Positions 63,401 to 64,000 of a DNA stretch of 64,000 nucleotides are shown one piece after another. Source of the DNA: Amblyornis subalaris (lineage: Eukaryota; Chordata; Aves; Passeriformes; Ptilonorhynchidae); assembly GCA_018881555.1 (NCBI GenBank), contig JACAXG010000002.1:21465183-21529182 (forward strand). Direction: 5' to 3'. A program made the translations under genes and the position numbers. The notes below the pieces were generated by a model, which saw nothing but the letters and a program-made list of their open reading frames with translations, had not been told where the DNA came from and did no database searches. The first letter of the stretch is position 1. Each line of letters begins with the position of its first letter.

Positions 63401-64000
63401 CTGCCATCTGAAGGATACAGTACAAGGACAGAGCCAATGGTGTCATTGATGAGTTTCTAAGTTGCTGTGTATCATTTTTTACATAGTAGAACTTCTACAA
63501 GAAGCCTTAAGAGGCAGTGCTGAAGAATAATTTTCTTAGCTATATTTTGCCACTGGGCAAATGTAACGTAGATACTGTTCTCATTAATGACTAATTGCAA
63601 CTGCAACACCATTCATTTCCTTCCACTTCAGATTGCAGTACTAAAATTGACAGTCACCCCTTGATGTGTGAGCACAAGCAGCCATATGAGATGGTTCAAC
63701 GCAAGGTTTGTCTGTTCAGAGTTGTTTTCTCTATGACCCTACAACTCAAATATTTTAAAGGACCTTTCCTAATTCCTCAAATTTCTGAAGCTCCTTCCAA
63801 AACCGAAGTGTTCCCATAATGAATTAGACATCTCAGTGCTGTTTGCTGCCTTCTTCTAAATGGGAAATTAATTTCCCTTCATTTCACTGCCTAAAAGGGA
63901 AGCTCCTAACTTAATTAAATCCTTTCCTTCTCCTGAGCTGGCACCTCTATAAAGTGCTTCTTGCACTGTCTTTTGCCTACCTTAGGGTCCTGGCCAACTA
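60463..64000. other. Intronic sequence to window end, nothing recognised
   Basis: Includes GC-richer patches at 61.14-61.42 kb and 61.8-62.5 kb that give minus-strand open frames of 91 and 152 codons with no recognisable domain. A CpG-poor, CAGG/CAGC-rich composition and several ambiguous bases make these unreliable as genes. Confidence 0.4.

Larger units (their letters stand above)
42566..64000 (+). other. NT5DC1: NT5DC1 downstream intron (3' end outside window)
   Basis: Begins with the exon B donor GTAAGT and runs to the end of the window. The expected next exon (a segment like DKPGWYSQGNAVHLYELL followed by the motif IV GDSMHSD region) was not found by eye. Most of the window's ambiguous bases fall in this intron after 48.6 kb. 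Repeats inside it are listed separately. Confidence 0.75.

Noticed and set aside
1..64000. COL10A1 nested antisense in NT5DC1, as in mammals
   Set aside because: No Gly-X-Y repeat frame or C1q-like domain occurs on either strand, so the gene, if nested in this bird, lies outside the window.
1..64000. CRISPR arrays, operons, bacterial mobile elements or phage genes
   Set aside because: No regular repeat-spacer structure, no ribosome-binding-site-led frames; composition and exons are vertebrate.

Overview
The window is vertebrate nuclear DNA, most likely from a passerine (songbird-type) bird. It is AT-rich, has no operon-like gene packing, and carries only two recognisable coding exons separated by long introns. 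The bird assignment rests on CR1 LINE fragments with the typical avian 3' ends and on two avian-type LTRs. It is narrowed to passerines by two copies of a tRNA-Ile-headed SINE with a CR1-like tail (TguSINE1 type). No bacterial, organellar or viral genome is present. About fifty single ambiguous bases are scattered through the sequence, most of them after 48.6 kb, which suggests a draft assembly.

The only protein-coding gene supported is NT5DC1 (5'-nucleotidase domain-containing protein 1, HAD superfamily) on the + strand. Two consecutive internal exons are seen, 37815-37989 and 42468-42565. Both have clean AG/GT borders and compatible phases, and together they encode about 90 residues that carry HAD motif II and the motif III lysine. 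The exon before lies upstream of the window and the exon after lies downstream, as far as reading by eye can tell. The window therefore reads as about 37.8 kb of one intron, exon, 4.5 kb intron, exon, then at least 21.4 kb of the next intron. COL10A1, which is nested antisense inside NT5DC1 in mammals, is not in this interval.

Layout: 1-9 kb, intron with a CR1 3' end (1.5-1.9 kb) and an LTR scrap (8.1 kb). 9.15-9.47 kb, an intact solo LTR with a perfect 6-bp target duplication. 9.8-12 kb, a CR1 tail and a TguSINE1-type SINE. 14.4-16.2 kb, a long, old, highly diverged CR1 on the minus strand. 21.6-22.4 kb, a purine/pyrimidine-asymmetric stretch holding the longest open frame, which is not recognised. 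25.8-26.2 kb and 27.7-27.9 kb, GC-rich islands, the second with a GGTGCC hexamer array. 37.8-42.6 kb, the two NT5DC1 exons with a (TA)15 microsatellite and a CR1 3' end between them. 42.6-64 kb, intron with AT-rich decamer repeats, a second SINE, a decayed 575-bp LTR on the minus strand, a 0.7-kb CR1 with an internal deletion, and a 65-bp tandem duplication at 60.3 kb.

Most open frames of 60 or more codons in the window look like chance frames or repeat remnants. I found no clear sign of a new biological system. The items most worth checking are the solo LTR with its palindromic target site, the GC-rich hexamer island, the unexplained 257-codon minus-strand frame and the long ancient CR1.
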